Made by a program: the position numbers and the translations under genes
Assembly: GCF_017814915.1 (NCBI RefSeq)
Contig: NZ_JAGIPZ010000002.1
Location: 1 to 64,000, forward strand
Origin: Herbaspirillum sp. LeCh32-8
Lineage (GTDB): Bacteria; Pseudomonadota; Gammaproteobacteria; Burkholderiales; Burkholderiaceae_D
Length of the DNA stretch: 64,000 nucleotides
Reading direction: 5' to 3'
The notes under the pieces: model-generated
The model's input: only the letters and a program-made list of their open reading frames with translations
Databases searched by the model: none
Told to the model about the DNA's origin: nothing
In this document: one piece after another, positions 43,368 through 51,715 of the stretch
Position numbering within the stretch: the stretch's first letter is position 1
Layout: every line of letters begins with the position of its first letter

Positions 43368-44408
43368 TCACGCCAGCACGTCCACCGTCACGTGGTTGGC
43401 GAAGCGGGTCGGGTCGGTACTCTTCTTCAAGACGCCGGCCGTGTGGAAGTCGCGTGCGAAGTACTCCACCTCGGCGCGCAGCGCGCCGCCGGTCGGATGG
43501 TTGTGATAGGTGAGGTCGGTCAGCAGCGCGCGCAGGTCTTCCACCGGCACCTTGGGCGAATACTTGGCGTACAGCTTGGCGGCCTCGTTGGGGTTCTCCG
43601 CCACGAACTCGGAGGCCTGGATGATGGAGCGCACCACCGCTGCGGCCGCCGGCTTGTTGTTGCGCACGAAGTCGCCGCGCGCGCCGGTGATGCAGCAGAT
43701 CTTGTCCTTGTATTCGCCGGTGCCGCTGTTGCCGATCTCGGTGAACACACCCTTGTTGCGCTTCTCGATCAGGTAGACGTTAGGGTCACCATCGGCGATC
43801 GCCTGGATCTCGCCCTTCTTCACAGCCACGTCCAGCAGGTCGGCCGGATAGACGCGCCATTCGACGTCCTTGTCGATGTTCACGCCGCGCTTGGCCAGGT
43901 GGATCGCGAAGAAGTTCTTGGCCGGGCTGTTCAGGTCGGACACGCCGATGGTCTTGCCCTTGAGCTGCTTCCAGTCGGTCACGCCGGCCTCCTTCACCCC
44001 GACCATGCGCAGGCAACCGCCGTGCGCGGCGCCGATCACCTTGACGTCGAAGCCGGACTCCAGCGGTTTGAGCCAGCGATGGATCAGGCCGACGCCGACA
44101 TCGGCCTTGCCGGTCGCCAGCGCCTCCAGCAGCTGGTCGGTGGAACCGCCCCAGTTGAGCAGTTCGACCTGCAGGCCGTTCTTCTCGAAGATGCCTTTCT
44201 CCTGCGCCACCACCACCGGAGACAGGCAGAACGCCACCGCGCTCCAGGCGAAGGTCAGCTTGTGCGGCGCACCTGCGGACAAGGCATTGCCGGCGGCCAG
44301 GGATCCCCCGATCCCGGCCAGCGCGGCGGCGCTCCCTGCGCGCAGCACATCGCGGCGCGACCAGGAGGAGGGTTGATGGTGTTCAGGCAAGAGGAGATCT
44401 TTTTTCAT
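43368..44408 (-). CDS. ABC transporter substrate-binding protein (SsuA/TauA-like), Tat-exported
   Basis: 346 residues. A twin-arginine signal is clear (SRRDVLRAGSAAALAGIGG), so it should be exported folded to the periplasm. The mature part follows the sulfonate/nitrate/taurine binding pattern (LTFAWSAVAFCLSPVVVAQEKGIFEKNGL, TGKADVGVGLIHRWLKPLE, KGKTIGVSD). ATG 44408 has GGAG ten bases upstream. First gene of the operon with permease, ATPase and cytochrome c. The exact substrate is not visible; the divergent OsmC, thiol dioxygenase and rhodanese genes point to an organosulfur compound. Confidence 0.92.
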   Translation of the reverse strand: MKKDLLLPEHHQPSSWSRRDVLRAGSAAALAGIGGSLAAGNALSAGAPHKLTFAWSAVAFCLSPVVVAQEKGIFEKNGLQVELLNWGGSTDQLLEALATGKADVGVGLIHRWLKPLESGFDVKVIGAAHGGCLRMVGVKEAGVTDWKQLKGKTIGVSDLNSPAKNFFAIHLAKRGVNIDKDVEWRVYPADLLDVAVKKGEIQAIADGDPNVYLIEKRNKGVFTEIGNSGTGEYKDKICCITGARGDFVRNNKPAAAAVVRSIIQASEFVAENPNEAAKLYAKYSPKVPVEDLRALLTDLTYHNHPTGGALRAEVEYFARDFHTAGVLKKSTDPTRFANHVTVDVLA

Positions 44409-44518
44409 GTGCTCGTGGCTCCACTGGATTGATCGGAAACAAAACGGGTGCGACGAAATGCCGCAGACAGGGCAATATGGAGCAAGCGCGCACGCGGGCA
44501 AAAGAATAAGAATGCGCT

Positions 44519-44550
44519 TCGATATGCGCGTTTTTGCGCATGTCGATATG
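44519..44550. promoter_or_regulatory. Candidate control region of the organosulfur locus
   Basis: Perfect palindrome ATGCGC-GTTTTT-GCGCAT (44524-44541) enclosed by direct repeats TCGATATG (44519-44526 and 44543-44550). It lies 111 bases before the binding-protein gene on its strand. Operator for an unlinked regulator (for example a CysB-type protein) is inference. Confidence 0.4.
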
Positions 44551-44592
44551 CCGTTTTCGTCGATGGGGGATGCGTCCTGGGTGTCTCCGGCG

Positions 44593-44712
44593 TTCGGAAA
44601 ACGACACTGGGTTCCTGCGTTCGCAGGGACGACACTGAGGAGGTGGCTTGAAACAGCGTGCGTTCGAGCACTCTCCTTCCTGTCGTTGCTGCGAACGCAG
44701 GAACCCAACGCG
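44593..44712. repeat. Inverted pair of REP-like repeats
   Basis: A reverse-oriented copy (about 44593-44632) and a forward copy (about 44681-44712) of the REP-like module around CTGCGTTCGCAGG face each other between the transporter operon and osmC. The 424-base gap 44409-44832 contains these and the palindromic control region but no gene. Confidence 0.65.
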
Positions 44713-44832
44713 CCATGCCATCGCATATCCATATGCGCATTGCTTCGTTGCCGCCCACGCCGGCACAGCGGGAAACTGCATCCTCATCTGCAGCGGCGGG
44801 CAGCGCCGATCCACCACAACAACGAGGACGCC

Positions 44833-45402
44833 ATGACATCACTGAACCACTATCTGAGCGAGAAGCGCAGCGCCGTGCTGGCGCGCGAAGCGCTGATCGA
44901 CGCCGGCAACGCCGGTCCCAATGCGCTGGCCGCGCGCGTGACGGCCGAAGGGCGCAGCGGCGTGCGCCGTATCCGCATCCGCGACCATCAAGTCATCAGC
45001 GACAGCCCGCCGGACTTCGCCGGCTACAACCTGGGGCCGAGTTCGCCCGAGTTGCAGCTGGGCGTGCTGGGTTCCTGCGTGACGCACATCTTCCTGATCC
45101 AGGCGTCGCACCGCCAGGTGCCCATCGATTCGCTGGAGGTGGAAGTCAGCGGCCGCATCGACCCGCGCGGCGGCCGCCCGGGCCATGAAGACATTCCCGT
45201 CTGGCCGCACGACATCGGTTATGTGGTGCACCTGGAGTCGCCAGCGTCGGAGGCCGAGGTGAAGGCGCTGTTCGAGGCGGTCGAGGCCACATGCCCCATC
45301 CTCAACCTGCTGCGCAATCCGCAGCAGATCCGCGCCGAGGTCAAGCACAAGCGCACCGCGTCGCAGGACAAGCGAACGGATGTGGAAGACACGCTCGCCT
45401 GA
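44833..45402 (+). CDS. OsmC family protein
   Basis: 189 residues of the OsmC/Ohr peroxiredoxin-like fold. The two redox Cys positions are present: Cys82 in LGSCVTHIFL and Cys154 in ATCPILNLL. LEVEVSGRIDPRG is the usual strand before the second half. Members reduce organic hydroperoxides or act on thiols and persulfides. GAGG precedes the ATG. A frame from 44407 continues upstream but lacks protein character. It opens a rightward set with the dioxygenase-like and rhodanese genes, 160 bases before them. Confidence 0.9.
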   Translation: MTSLNHYLSEKRSAVLAREALIDAGNAGPNALAARVTAEGRSGVRRIRIRDHQVISDSPPDFAGYNLGPSSPELQLGVLGSCVTHIFLIQASHRQVPIDSLEVEVSGRIDPRGGRPGHEDIPVWPHDIGYVVHLESPASEAEVKALFEAVEATCPILNLLRNPQQIRAEVKHKRTASQDKRTDVEDTLA

Positions 45403-45421
45403 GCGCGAATCCGGACATGCA

Positions 45422-45461
45422 CCGCCGGCCGGCTGCCTCCATCGGGGCAGCCGGCCGGCGG
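45422..45461. terminator. 16-bp perfect hairpin after osmC-like gene
   Basis: CCGCCGGCCGGCTGCC (45422-45437) pairs with 45446-45461 across an 8-base loop. No T run follows, so it could slow or end transcription or stabilise the upstream mRNA end. Confidence 0.5.
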
Positions 45462-45562
45462 CATTGATGCGGCGCGCGGCAGGCGGGCCGGAAATTGCTT
45501 ATAGTTTGTGCTGGAGCCGGCGCAGACCGACCGCCCGAGAGGGCATAACAAGGGAGCGAGAC

Positions 45563-46246
45563 ATGAGCGTGCACCACGCAACATCAAGCGCAGCCGTAGT
45601 CACACCCTACGCCAGGGCGACGGCGCAACCGGCCGCGCCGGTACGCGGCAAGAACCTGTGGCGGCTGCGCTCCTTCATCACCGAATTCGCCGATCTCCTG
45701 TCCACCGCGCCGGTGGAAGAGACCATCCTCTACGTCGGCGGCGACCTGCTGCGCCAACTGGTGGTGCATGACGACTGGCTGCCCGACGAGTTCGCGCAGC
45801 CCGATCCCGAACGTTACCGCCAATACCTGCTGCACGCCGATTCGGCGCAGCGCTTTTCCATCGTCAGCTTCGTCTGGGGCCCGGGCCAGCGCACGCCCAT
45901 CCACGACCACACCGTGTGGGGCCTGATCGGCATGCTGCGCGGCGCCGAACACGCGCAGTCGTATTCGCTGGCGCGCGGCACGCCCGAGCAGATAGGCCCG
46001 CCGGTGCTGCTGAAGCCGGGCGCGGTGGAGGCGGTCTCGCCCAACAGCGACGATTTGCACGACGTGCACCAGGTCAGCAACGCCTTCGACGACCGCGTCT
46101 CCATCAGCATCCACGTCTACGGCGGCAACATCGGCGCCGTACGGCGCTCGGTCTACCAGCCTGACGGCCAGCGCAAGTTGTTCATCTCCGGCTATTCCAA
46201 TTCCACCTTGCCCAATATCTGGGACCTTTCAGCAGAGCAGCAATGA
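45563..46246 (+). CDS. Cysteine dioxygenase family (thiol dioxygenase)
   Basis: 227 residues of the cupin-fold cysteine dioxygenase type I family, which oxidises thiols such as cysteine or 3-mercaptopropionate to sulfinates using Fe(II) and O2. The metal-binding HDH is His114/His116 (PIHDHTVWGLIGML), and the third His is probably His169 (DLHDVHQVSN). RGAEHAQSY and HVYGGNIG fit the family. Bacterial members of this length are often 3-mercaptopropionate dioxygenases. ATG 45563 follows AGGGAGCGAGAC. Its stop overlaps the rhodanese start (ATGA), so the two enzymes are coupled. Confidence 0.88.
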   Translation: MSVHHATSSAAVVTPYARATAQPAAPVRGKNLWRLRSFITEFADLLSTAPVEETILYVGGDLLRQLVVHDDWLPDEFAQPDPERYRQYLLHADSAQRFSIVSFVWGPGQRTPIHDHTVWGLIGMLRGAEHAQSYSLARGTPEQIGPPVLLKPGAVEAVSPNSDDLHDVHQVSNAFDDRVSISIHVYGGNIGAVRRSVYQPDGQRKLFISGYSNSTLPNIWDLSAEQQ

Positions 46247-47862
46247 CCACCGTTCACCAGACCTCGCCCATCCCCGTCGTCACCTATCCCGAAGTGCGCG
46301 CCGCCCTGCTGGCGCGCGAGGAAATCGCCCTGCTCGACGTGCGCGAGGAAGCCCCGCATGCCGAGGCGCACCCGCTGTTCGCGGCCAACTTTCCGTTCTC
46401 GCACCTGGAGCTCAACGCCTACACCCGCCTGCCGCGCCGCGACACCCGTATCGTCACGCTGGACGACGGCGAGGGTCTGGCCACGCGCGCGGCGCTGCGC
46501 CTGCGTGCGCTGGGTTATACCAATGTGGGCGTGCTGGCCGGCGGCGTGCGCGGCTGGCGCGAGGCCGGCGGCGAGCTGTTCCAGGATGTGAACGTGCCCA
46601 GCAAGGCCTTCGGCGAGCTGGTCGAGGCAGAACGCCATACGCCCTCGCTGTCGGCGCAGGAGGTCAAGGCATTGCTTGATGAGAAGGCCGACGTGGTGGT
46701 GCTGGATGCGCGCCGCTTCGAGGAATACCAGAACATGAACATCCCCGGCTCGGTCAGCGTGCCCGGCGCCGAGCTGGTGCTGCGCGTGCGCGCGCTGGCG
46801 CCGGACCCGGCCACCCGCGTGATCGTCAACTGCGCCGGCCGCACGCGCAGCATCATCGGCACCCAGTCGCTGGTCAACGCCGGCATTCCCAACCAGGTGC
46901 ATGCGCTGCGCAACGGCACCATCGGCTGGACCCTCGCCGGGCAGCAGCTGGAGCACGGCCAGGCGCGCCGATTCTCGGAGCAGCTCGGGACCGCCCAGCA
47001 GGAAGAGGCGCGGCGCCAGGCGAAGTCAGTCGCCGAGCGCGCCGGCGTCAGGCGCGTCGCGCTGGCCGATATCGGGTCGCTGGAACAGCCGGGCCGCACG
47101 CTCTACCGCTTCGACGTGCGCACGCCGGAGGAGTATCGCGCCGGCCACCTGCCGGACTTTTTGTCCGCGCCCGGCGGCCAGCTGGTGCAGGAGACCGAGA
47201 TGAACGCACCGGTGCGCGGCGCACGCATCGTGCTGGCCGACGACGATGGCGTGCGCGCCGACATGAGCGCCTCCTGGCTGGCGCAGATGGGTTGGGATGT
47301 GCATGTGGTCGACGGCGTCACGCCAAAGGATCTGTCGGTGGCCGGCGATGCGCCGCGCCCCTTGCCGGCGATCGCCGTCACCGCGCAACAGCGCATCAGC
47401 CCGCAGCAGCTGAAGGCCTGGCTGGATGCGGACAACGGCAGCACCGGCACCGTGGTGCTGGATTTTTCGCTCAGCGCGCGTTACGTCGCGCGGCACATTC
47501 CCGGCGCCTGGTTCACCTTGCGGTGGCAGATTGCGGACGCCGCGCGCAAGTTCCCGTCGGCCTCGCGCTTCGTGGTCACCTGCGGCAGCTCGCTGCTGGC
47601 GCAGTTCGCCGTGACCGACCTGCAGGCGCTGGCGGCCCAGCCGGTGTATCTGCTGGAGGGCGGCAACAATGCATGGGAGCAGGCCGGCCTGCCGCTGGCA
47701 AGCGGCGAGGAGCGGCTGCTGTCGCCGCGCATCGATCGCTATCGTCGTCCCTATGAAGGCACCGACAATGCCGCTGCGGCCATGCAGGCGTATCTCGATT
47801 GGGAGTTCGGCCTGGTCGAGCAGCTCGGGCGCGACGGCACCCACGGCTTCTTCGTGATCTGA
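46243..47862 (+). CDS. Four-domain rhodanese (thiosulfate sulfurtransferase family)
   Basis: 539 residues made of four rhodanese domains in series. Domains 2 and 4 have the catalytic Cys (Cys197 in VNCAGRTRS; Cys447 in VVTCGSSLL). In domains 1 and 3 the same position is acidic (TLDDGEGLAT; LADDDGVRAD), so these are probably structural. The enzyme would transfer sulfane sulfur, fitting downstream processing of products from the thiol dioxygenase encoded directly before it. It converges on the M81 gene with only six bases between the stops. Confidence 0.9.
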   Translation: MTTVHQTSPIPVVTYPEVRAALLAREEIALLDVREEAPHAEAHPLFAANFPFSHLELNAYTRLPRRDTRIVTLDDGEGLATRAALRLRALGYTNVGVLAGGVRGWREAGGELFQDVNVPSKAFGELVEAERHTPSLSAQEVKALLDEKADVVVLDARRFEEYQNMNIPGSVSVPGAELVLRVRALAPDPATRVIVNCAGRTRSIIGTQSLVNAGIPNQVHALRNGTIGWTLAGQQLEHGQARRFSEQLGTAQQEEARRQAKSVAERAGVRRVALADIGSLEQPGRTLYRFDVRTPEEYRAGHLPDFLSAPGGQLVQETEMNAPVRGARIVLADDDGVRADMSASWLAQMGWDVHVVDGVTPKDLSVAGDAPRPLPAIAVTAQQRISPQQLKAWLDADNGSTGTVVLDFSLSARYVARHIPGAWFTLRWQIADAARKFPSASRFVVTCGSSLLAQFAVTDLQALAAQPVYLLEGGNNAWEQAGLPLASGEERLLSPRIDRYRRPYEGTDNAAAAMQAYLDWEFGLVEQLGRDGTHGFFVI

Positions 47863-47868
47863 TTTTTC

Positions 47869-49377
47869 CTAGCCGAGCGGCCGCCTGCGGATCTGCGCCG
47901 GCAGCCGCGTCCACGGCAGCTGCGCCGGGTCGAGGGCGAACGCGCCCGGCGCTGCGCACACCAATATGTCGGCCGCGATGGGCGCGAAGTCGGCGCGAAA
48001 ATGCACGGTGCTCTTCACCGCGATGATGTCCAGCTCTTCCGGCGTCAGGCCGACGAAGCGCAGCAGCGCAAGATCGAGCAGCTGCACCGGCTGCGATACC
48101 ACGATCACGTTCACCCGGCCGATGGCCAGCAGCGCGCTCGGCCCCAGCGTCAGGCGGTAGCCGCGAAATACACTGCCGGTGGCGTCGACCACGCCGTCGT
48201 GCAGCGTGACGACGCGCGCGCCGGTCTCCAACGGCGCATCGCCTGTGATGCCGGAGCGGCCGCCCAGCGCCAGTGCCAGATCGGCGCCGACGCCGGCCGC
48301 ATGCGCTGCTGCCGCCGCCTGCGGATCGACCAGCAGGCCGATCACGGCGTTCGCATCCGCGCGCACCAGCTCGCGCAGCAGGCCGGTGGTGTCGGCGCTG
48401 CCGCCGGCGCCGGGGTTGTCCTGGGCGTCGGCGATCACTACTGGCCGATGCGCTTGCTGTCGGCCTTGCTCCACGATTTGCAGGGCCCGCGCCACGGCGC
48501 CGCGGGCGTCGAAGATCTCACCATTGAATGTTGCCTCGGCGTCCAGCGTTGCCTGCAGCAACTGTTCCACCGTGCGCTCGGCTTGCGCGGCGTCGCGCCC
48601 GTATGCCCACACCACCGGCCCGCACTCGGCGACATCGGCGGCCGGAAAGCCCATGGTGAAGTTGGCGGGCGCGTCGTTCTGTTGCTCCAGCGTCTGCGTC
48701 AGCGCCTGCAATGCGCGCGCCGGTTCCAGATCGGTGCATTGCCAGCACATGGGAATGAGGAAGGGGATGCGGCGCCACGCCATGAGAGGACGGCGCTGCC
48801 CGGACAGCAATCGCAGCAGCCAGTCAAAGGCGCGCGCGCCGGTGGCTGCCATGTCCACGTGCGGATAGGTGCGGTAGGAGAGCAGCAAATCTGCCTGCGC
48901 CAGCATGCGTGGCGAGACGTTGGCGTGCAGGTCCAGGCTGGCCACCAGCGGCACCTCGGGGCCGATGGCCGCGCGCACCCGCTGCAGCAGTTCGCCGTCG
49001 GCGTCGTCGATGTGTTCGGCCGCCATGGCGCCGTGCAGGTCGAGGTAGACGGCGTCGGGCCGGTGCTGCGCCAGACGCTCCAGCAGCAGCGTGCTCATGC
49101 GCTCGAAGGCCTCGCGTGTCACGCGCCCCGAGGGGCCGGCCGCGGCCCAGGCCAGCGGCAGCAACTCCACCGAAGCGGCCCGCGCCGCGGCGTCGATGAG
49201 GCCGGCGATGGGGATGTTGCGCGGCGCTTGTTCCGGCGCGCTCGCCATCGTCTCCAGCAGGGCCGGCCCTTGCAGCAAGCCCGGCCAGGTGTCGGCCGCG
49301 AGCAGATTTTCCCAGCGTGTGGGGACGGGGCTGAAGGTGTTGGTTTCATGCTGGAAACCGCCGATGGCAATACGCAT
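47869..49377 (-). CDS. M81 family metallopeptidase (MlrC-like)
   Basis: 502 residues. The N-terminus RIAIGGFQHETNTFSP and the metal-site blocks YLDLHGAMAAEHIDDADGE, ASLDLHANVS and YRTYPHVDMAATG are characteristic of the M81/MlrC family (first described for microcystin breakdown). The C-terminal MlrC domain has DAQDNPGAGGSADTT. Zn2+-dependent peptidase or amidohydrolase activity is expected. The gene is divergent from hyuA with a 223-base shared promoter region; such enzymes often sit beside peptide or hydantoin transport and catabolism genes, so a common substrate is plausible. Confidence 0.9.
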   Translation of the reverse strand: MRIAIGGFQHETNTFSPVPTRWENLLAADTWPGLLQGPALLETMASAPEQAPRNIPIAGLIDAAARAASVELLPLAWAAAGPSGRVTREAFERMSTLLLERLAQHRPDAVYLDLHGAMAAEHIDDADGELLQRVRAAIGPEVPLVASLDLHANVSPRMLAQADLLLSYRTYPHVDMAATGARAFDWLLRLLSGQRRPLMAWRRIPFLIPMCWQCTDLEPARALQALTQTLEQQNDAPANFTMGFPAADVAECGPVVWAYGRDAAQAERTVEQLLQATLDAEATFNGEIFDARGAVARALQIVEQGRQQAHRPVVIADAQDNPGAGGSADTTGLLRELVRADANAVIGLLVDPQAAAAAHAAGVGADLALALGGRSGITGDAPLETGARVVTLHDGVVDATGSVFRGYRLTLGPSALLAIGRVNVIVVSQPVQLLDLALLRFVGLTPEELDIIAVKSTVHFRADFAPIAADILVCAAPGAFALDPAQLPWTRLPAQIRRRPLG

Positions 49378-49600
49378 GATGGGATGTTGTCCTGTCGATA
49401 ACGAAAGACGGCCGTGCCGCCGGGCGAACAGAAGCTAACTACAGCGGGAACGATCCGTCAAAGTCGAATGTCGCATAAACTTATTTCGAATTCTGATTTT
49501 CCCTGGCAGTTCCGAGAACCTAAACTCTTGCACTTTGCCCGTCGGGCGTCAGAGCTTTCATGGCGTGCGATCCGGGCAGGCATCACCATCCGGAGTAGCA

Positions 49601-51715
49601 GTGAATCCCGAATCAGCAAACGCAGTGCGCGTCGGCATCGACGTCGGCGGCACCTTTACCGATTTCGTCCTTTATGATGCCGGCCGCAAGCGCCTGGCTT
49701 ACCACAAGCAACCCAGCACGCCCGCCGATCCCGCGCTGGCGGTGCGCGACGGATTGGTCGCGCTGATCGCCAAGCAGGGGCTTTCACCTTCCGACGTCGG
49801 CGTGCTGCTGCATGGCACCACCATCGGCCTGAACGCCATCATCCAGCGCCGCGGCGCGCGGGTGGCGCTGATCGCCAGCGAGGGCTTTCGCGACGTGCTG
49901 GAGATCGGCCGCGCGCGCATGCCGTCTTCCTTCGACTTCCACGCCACCCGTGAAGAACCCTTCCTGCCGCGCGAGCGCGTGCTGGAAATCGGCGCGCGCT
50001 TCAACCGCGAGGGCGAGGCCACGCGCTGGCCCGGCGCCGACGAGATCGCCCGCGTCGCCGACGGCATCGGCAAGCTGGAATGCGACGCCGCCGTGCTGAT
50101 GCTGATCAACGGCTTCCTCCAGCCCGAGCGCGAGGCCGAGCTGGCCGCCGCGCTGCAGGCCGCCTTGCCGGCGCATGCGCGCGAGGTCGCAGTGCTCTCG
50201 GCAGCGCAGACCTGGCCGGAGATCCGCGAATACGAACGCACCGTGGTGGCCACGCTCAACGCTTATATCCAGCCGCTGATGCGCCGCTATTTCGAGCGGC
50301 TGGCGCAGTTGATGGGCGATCTCGGCGTGTCCGCGCCCATCCTGGTGACCGCTTCCAACGGCGGCTCGCTGTCGCTGCAGGGCGCGCTGGCGCGCCCGAT
50401 CGACACCGTACTGTCCGGCCCCGCCTCGGGCGTGGTGGCCGCTGCGCGCCTGGCCGATCAATCGCAGACGCCGCGCATCGTCACCTTTGACATGGGTGGC
50501 ACCAGCAGCGACATCGCGGTCTCCCAGCACGGCCAGGCCGAGATGGTCACCCGCACCGAGATCGGCGGCCTGCCGCTGGTGCTGCCGGTGGTGGGCGTGT
50601 CGGCCATCGGCGCCGGCGGCGGCTCGCGCATTCGCGTCGATGAGCACGGCGTGCTCAAGGTCGGACCGGAAAGCGCCGGCGCCGATCCGGGCCCGGCCTG
50701 TTACGGTCGCGGCGGCAGCGACGCCACCGTCACCGATTGTTATCTTGCCACCGGCGTGCTGGATGCCGACGCCTTCGTCGGCGGCGCCATGAAGTTGTAT
50801 CCCGAGCGCGCCATCGCCGCGCTCGACAAGGTCGCCGCTGCGCTGGGCGACACCAAGCCCGACGCCGCCATTCGCGCAGCTTCCGGCGCACTGGCCATCG
50901 CCACTGCGCAGATGGCCTCCGAACTGCGCAAGAGCCTGGCCCAGCGCGGCCTGGATCCGGCCGAGTTCGCGCTGGTGCCGTTCGGCGGCGCCGGTCCCAC
51001 CCACGCCAACTGGCTGGCCGAAGAAGCCGGCCTGCAACACGTGCTGGTGCCGCAAAAGCCCGGCACCTTCTGCGCGCTGGGCGCGGCCACCTCCGACTTG
51101 CGGCGCGACTTCGTACGCAGCCTGCGCGTGGCCATCGACGAACGCAGCGCGGCCGAGGTTGGCGCGATCTGGAACGCCTTGGCGCAGCAGGCTCAGACGT
51201 GGGTTGACGAACAAGGCGTGCAGGAAGCCGGCAGCGCCACCGAACTGCGCCACGCACTGGACATGCGCTACGCCGGCCAGGCCTACGAGCTGAGCGTGGC
51301 CTTGCCCGAACCCTTGCCCGCGCCGCTCAACGCGCAGGCGCTGACCGAAGCCTTCCACCGCGAGCATGAACGCCTGTACGGCTTTCGCGACGAGGACGCG
51401 CCGGTTGAAGTATCGACCATCCGCCTGGCCATCGTCGGCCGCCTGGCCAAGGCCGGCAGCGCCGGGCGCGCTGCAGGTATCGGCAGCCCGGCGCCGCGTG
51501 CGCGGCGTCGCGTGTTCCTGCGCGGCGGCTGGCATGAGGCCGGGGTGTACGCACGCGAAGATCTCGGCGCCGGCGACTTGCTGCAGGGGCCGGCCGTGAT
51601 CGAACAGGAAGACACCACGGTGCTGGTGCTGCCGGGCTGGCAGGGGCAGACCGACCGTCACGGCAATCTGCATCTGAAGCCGCTGGACGCGCAAGTGAAG
51701 GGAGCACACGCATGA
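49601..51715 (+). CDS. hyuA: Hydantoinase/oxoprolinase family protein, subunit A
   Basis: 704 residues. ATP-binding actin-like N-terminus VRVGIDVGGTFTDFVLYD, then GTTIGLNAIIQRRGARVALI, the GPASGVVAA and FDMGGTSSDIA blocks, and GGGSRIRVD. Members hydrolyse cyclic amides (N-methylhydantoin, 5-oxoproline) with ATP, or carboxylate ketones (acetone/acetophenone carboxylase relatives). GTG 49601 is chosen because GGAG lies nine bases upstream; the frame is open to 49535. The stop overlaps the start of hyuB. Confidence 0.9.
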   Translation: MNPESANAVRVGIDVGGTFTDFVLYDAGRKRLAYHKQPSTPADPALAVRDGLVALIAKQGLSPSDVGVLLHGTTIGLNAIIQRRGARVALIASEGFRDVLEIGRARMPSSFDFHATREEPFLPRERVLEIGARFNREGEATRWPGADEIARVADGIGKLECDAAVLMLINGFLQPEREAELAAALQAALPAHAREVAVLSAAQTWPEIREYERTVVATLNAYIQPLMRRYFERLAQLMGDLGVSAPILVTASNGGSLSLQGALARPIDTVLSGPASGVVAAARLADQSQTPRIVTFDMGGTSSDIAVSQHGQAEMVTRTEIGGLPLVLPVVGVSAIGAGGGSRIRVDEHGVLKVGPESAGADPGPACYGRGGSDATVTDCYLATGVLDADAFVGGAMKLYPERAIAALDKVAAALGDTKPDAAIRAASGALAIATAQMASELRKSLAQRGLDPAEFALVPFGGAGPTHANWLAEEAGLQHVLVPQKPGTFCALGAATSDLRRDFVRSLRVAIDERSAAEVGAIWNALAQQAQTWVDEQGVQEAGSATELRHALDMRYAGQAYELSVALPEPLPAPLNAQALTEAFHREHERLYGFRDEDAPVEVSTIRLAIVGRLAKAGSAGRAAGIGSPAPRARRRVFLRGGWHEAGVYAREDLGAGDLLQGPAVIEQEDTTVLVLPGWQGQTDRHGNLHLKPLDAQVKGAHA

